Shown here in pieces: positions 61,901 through 64,000 of a stretch of 64,000 nucleotides of DNA. Source of the DNA: Microbulbifer agarilyticus (GTDB lineage Bacteria > Pseudomonadota > Gammaproteobacteria > Pseudomonadales > Cellvibrionaceae); assembly GCF_001999945.1 (NCBI RefSeq), contig NZ_CP019650.1, positions 3,410,001 to 3,474,000 of the forward strand, written 5' to 3'. Under the pieces are notes generated by a model that saw nothing but the letters and a program-made list of their open reading frames with translations, ran no database searches and had not been told where the DNA came from. The position numbers and the translations under genes were made by a program. The stretch's first letter is position 1; each line of letters starts with the position of its first letter.

Positions 61901-64000
61901 ATGGAAACTGCCCGGGCTTCGTACAACGCCACTAACCACCCATGCTGGCGGAGCAAAATTTGATCTCACGCTCTCAATATTGGAAGGGGAATCGACCCTG
62001 TCCGGGACACTGGAGTACCGCTCGGCACTGTTCGACCGGGAGACAGCAAAAAACCTTACGCTCAATCTGGAACAGCTATTGAGCAGTATCGTATCTATGC
62101 CCGACAAGCCACTCACAGAACTGCCATTACTGGCGGCTGAAGAGCGCAGTCTGGTATGCCAGCATTGGAACCAGACCCAGACCGCGCTTCCCGTGGAAGC
62201 CACGGTGCCACAGCTGTTCGATCAGCAGGTGCAAATCCATGCAACAAAGACCGCGGTAATTGGGACGGATACCCAGCTAAGCTACCAACAGCTCAACCTG
62301 CGCGCCGACGGGTTTGCACAGGAACTGCGCGTGCGCGGGGTTAAGCCCGGAGCTTTGGTCGCCATATGTATGCAGCGTTCGACGAACCTAATGGTGGCGC
62401 TACTGGCGGTGTGGAAGGCGGGCGGCGCCTTTGTCCCACTGGACCCGATGTTTCCGGCGGAACGGCTCGGCCATATCTTGGACGACAGCGGCACCAAGTT
62501 GCTGATTACCGATAGCGCCAGCCGCGACCAGCTACCCACGTTCACCGGCGAAACGATCCTGCTGGACGCAAGCGCGCGCTTCGAAAGTAGTGAAAGAACC
62601 GCTTGTGAGCTCCCCCCTTCCACGCAGGCGTTTTCCTCAGAAGAAACGCAGCAACCTCAGCCAAATGCGCCGGCCTATGTTATTTACACTTCGGGCTCTA
62701 CCGGCCGCCCGAAAGGCGTGCAGATTTCCCAACGCAGCCTGGTAAATTTTCTCTGCTCCATGCAGGAAAAACCGGGCTTCTCCGCGGACGATACCCTGCT
62801 CGCGCTCACTACCGTCTGCTTCGATATCGCGTTACTGGAACTGTTCCTCCCTCTTCTGAGCGGAGGCCGGCTGGTCATTCAGGATTGGAAGCAATCACGC
62901 GATCCCAAGGCAATACAGGCAACGTTGCGCCGCGAGAGCGTCAGTGTGATGCAGGCGACCCCCTCTACTTGGCGTATGCTCCTTGACCACGGCTGGCAAG
63001 GTGATCCGTCAGTGCGCGTTCTGTGTGGCGGCGAGGCCATGGGCAAAGACCTGGCGACACGCCTGCTAGATCGCGGTCAGGAGGTCTGGAATCTCTATGG
63101 CCCCACCGAAACCACAATCTGGTCTTCGGTCAGTGCCGTGGCGACCCCAGAAGATTCGGCATTTATCGGCATGCCCATTGCGAATACCACGCTCTACGTG
63201 CTGGATTCCGCAGCCCAGCCACTGCCAGTGGGTGTACCGGGTGAACTGTGTATCGGCGGTGAAGGTGTTGCGATCGGCTATTACAATCGCGAAGAGCTTA
63301 ACCGTGAAAGGTTTTTCTCTTGTCAGGCCCTCAACGATGAGCGGCTATACCGAACTGGAGACTTGGCAGTACGCCATCGCGACGGCCGTATCGAATATCT
63401 CGGGCGCATGGACCACCAGGTTAAGATCCGCGGTTTTCGGGTCGAAGTCGGCGAAATCGAAGCGCGCATTGCCGAGATTCCGTCGGTGCGGCAGTGTGTG
63501 GTCATCCCACATGATGACGAATCCGGTGGAAAATACCTGGCTGCCTACCTCCTCGGCCAGCAGCTAGAAAATTCCGGGCAAGCAATCGCCGACATACCCG
63601 ATAGCGAGGTCCTGCGTCGGCAGCTGCGTTTCACACTCCCGGAGTATATGGTACCAACCCTCTATATCCCGGTAGAGTCCTTTCCGCTTACCCCCAATGG
63701 CAAAGTGGACCGCAAGGCGTTTGCACCACCGAATACAAGTGCAACCACGCACCCCACAGAAGTCCGTGACACATCCAGCACTGCAATAGAGCAGAAAAAC
63801 AAAGCCGTCAACGAAAATTCGACAACGGCCGCAACGCCAGAAGACATCAGTAAAACTATCCAGGATGTGTTCGAAAGCCAGCTCAAAATTTCGGTAACGA
63901 ATGTGGAGAGCAGCTTCTTCGACCTTGGTGGCCACTCGCTATCGGCACTCAACGTGATTGCGCAACTGAACAAGCTATTTGTGCTGGAACTGCCACCGAC
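58914..64000 (+). CDS. nonribosomal peptide synthetase, A-T-C-A-T... (partial, 3' end outside window)
   Basis: Initiation plus first elongation module, 1695 codons visible. A1 (about 20-500) has YTSGSTGTPKG, GSTETG and YRTGDLG but Ile218 replaces the usual substrate-anchoring Asp. T1 carries the phosphopantetheine serine S568 (ALGGHSL). C1 (about 610-1055) has HHIIYDN (His 769-770, Asp 774). A2 (about 1085-1590) has D1304 and reads D-I-L-Q-L-G-L-I-W-K at the ten specificity positions, which I recall as the glycine code. T2 carries S1675 (DLGGHSL). There is no epimerase or reductase domain so far. The start overlaps the methyltransferase stop. Product unknown; the window ends in the linker after T2. 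Confidence 0.93.
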   Translation, partial: MTTVEATAQNATEFTLADTEQSVAQRFEKLVERYGDRLAITDASGSVTYSALNQLANRFAHQIIARVPAEKPARVALYLEKGIPQIAAILAILKCGHTYVPIDPAFPQARNRYIYQESQAALIIGNGASLKAARELAGDDTAVINLDSVSEHNDSNNLDISVSPDTLAYIIYTSGSTGTPKGVVQNNRNLLHGCMRRSNLQNVVPEDRMTLLYSCSVIASVYCIFGALLNGAGLFPYDFHREGVEKLADWLKSRRITIYHSVASLFREFSAQYRPKENDEFSIRLVTFGGERVLTSDIELARKVFAPNIEFYTGLGSTETGTIRYFHIGPDTELDGDVVPIGYPVEGVDILLLDENGAEVAPGEVGEITARSRYLALGYWKNLEASAKAFSRDRQDPRITIYRTGDLGQMDADGLLHHRGRRDFQVKIRGFRVEVSEVEARLLAHPDIAEAVIVAREHARETQLVAYLVPAESAAPSVQQLRDHMSGTLNYYMIPTLYVQLEQLPKTPNNKVDRNALPSVAESKTLSGTPYMPAQGQTEARLVEYCQELLGKDTVSITDNFFALGGHSLNATQLLARINEQFDVNLNMRSIFEEKDLRALAARIETFKAKAKAKTNTNTGERVVEKGIARAPADTRIPLSSAQKRMWLAEKLWGNNRAYKISNSVLLRGALNITALEQAIATLLERHDVLRTVFPEDADGPYQQVLPYTSFSLNTIDLRREPQKGRATRALAYCQKILREPDSLKQGPLFRAHLIRIDDETAILALSFHHIIYDNIWSSGIFFAELGKLYDALDAGRAISLPSQPLQFSDFAYWEQKREASPAYREQLNYWRNQLAALPTPLDVPADRARPEAPDFNGGMVTFKLPATLTAELHQLARQESATSFMLLLAAWQFLLHRYTQQSDIVIGTPSGRRPHTQTESMIGLFINTLVMRTDFSQAKNFRDLLQQVRTTTIDAFSNDQVPFEDLVAELNPPRGSGEPPFFRHLFIHRKERAGQWKLPGLRTTPLTTHAGGAKFDLTLSILEGESTLSGTLEYRSALFDRETAKNLTLNLEQLLSSIVSMPDKPLTELPLLAAEERSLVCQHWNQTQTALPVEATVPQLFDQQVQIHATKTAVIGTDTQLSYQQLNLRADGFAQELRVRGVKPGALVAICMQRSTNLMVALLAVWKAGGAFVPLDPMFPAERLGHILDDSGTKLLITDSASRDQLPTFTGETILLDASARFESSERTACELPPSTQAFSSEETQQPQPNAPAYVIYTSGSTGRPKGVQISQRSLVNFLCSMQEKPGFSADDTLLALTTVCFDIALLELFLPLLSGGRLVIQDWKQSRDPKAIQATLRRESVSVMQATPSTWRMLLDHGWQGDPSVRVLCGGEAMGKDLATRLLDRGQEVWNLYGPTETTIWSSVSAVATPEDSAFIGMPIANTTLYVLDSAAQPLPVGVPGELCIGGEGVAIGYYNREELNRERFFSCQALNDERLYRTGDLAVRHRDGRIEYLGRMDHQVKIRGFRVEVGEIEARIAEIPSVRQCVVIPHDDESGGKYLAAYLLGQQLENSGQAIADIPDSEVLRRQLRFTLPEYMVPTLYIPVESFPLTPNGKVDRKAFAPPNTSATTHPTEVRDTSSTAIEQKNKAVNENSTTAATPEDISKTIQDVFESQLKISVTNVESSFFDLGGHSLSALNVIAQLNKLFVLELPP
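60735..60770 (+). repeat. hexanucleotide repeat in the NRPS T1-C1 linker
   Basis: AAAGCC occurs three times, then AAAACC, AACACC and AATACT, encoding Lys-Ala-Lys-Ala-Lys-Ala-Lys-Thr-Asn-Thr-Asn-Thr. In-frame slippage would only change linker length. Confidence 0.75.

Overview
This window looks like chromosome from a marine gammaproteobacterium of the Cellvibrionales / Microbulbifer type. That placement is an inference from gene order and protein character; no rRNA gene is present to confirm it. The DNA is GC-rich and densely coded. Much of the order matches the Pseudomonas-like backbone: ilvI-ilvH-ilvC-pssA; pilS-pilR beside the minor-pilin operon; ispH-fkpB-lspA-ileS-ribF-murJ; rpsT; proB-obgE-rpmA-rplU with divergent ispB; fabA-fabB; and ssb-MFS-uvrA. 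I found no tRNA, rRNA, CRISPR array, insertion sequence or prophage.

Layout. 1-4314: branched-chain amino-acid operon running into phosphatidylserine synthase (cut by the left edge). 4871-9732: a DUF4124 protein and an RND efflux pair (transporter plus adaptor, no outer-membrane channel). 9842-17176: ClpB, PgeF, RluD, BamD and NAD synthetase. 17276-27892: the type IV pilus regulatory pair PilS/PilR and the minor-pilin / PilY1 operon. 27906-35921: the isoprenoid, lipoprotein-processing, tRNA-charging, flavin and lipid II flippase operon. 36118-40286: a small membrane protein and a three-gene module (PdsO/PdsR/PdsS-like) of the kind that accompanies proteobacterial dedicated sortases, placed between the usually adjacent murJ and rpsT, with no sortase or sortase target in view. 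40447-47473: rpsT, proB, obgE, L27/L21, ispB and a galU-manB nucleotide-sugar pair. 47803-55580: fabA-fabB, a degenerate SDR protein, ssb, an MFS exporter and uvrA. 55603-64000: the edge of a biosynthetic region, with a penicillin-acylase-family hydrolase divergent from a CheR-like methyltransferase that is translationally coupled to a nonribosomal peptide synthetase (A-T-C-A-T and onward, cut by the right edge).

Most notable points. PilR has lost the sigma-54-contacting GAFTGA loop. The sortase-type regulatory module is orphaned. The first NRPS adenylation domain lacks the aspartate that anchors alpha-amino acids, while the second reads as glycine-specific. The ileS-ribF gap holds two long nested hairpin repeats in opposite orientation, whose inner loops resemble CsrA/RsmA GGA sites. 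Several gene junctions (ileS/lspA, pdsR/pdsS, the pdsR leader and the efflux adaptor leader) are built from short tandem repeats.
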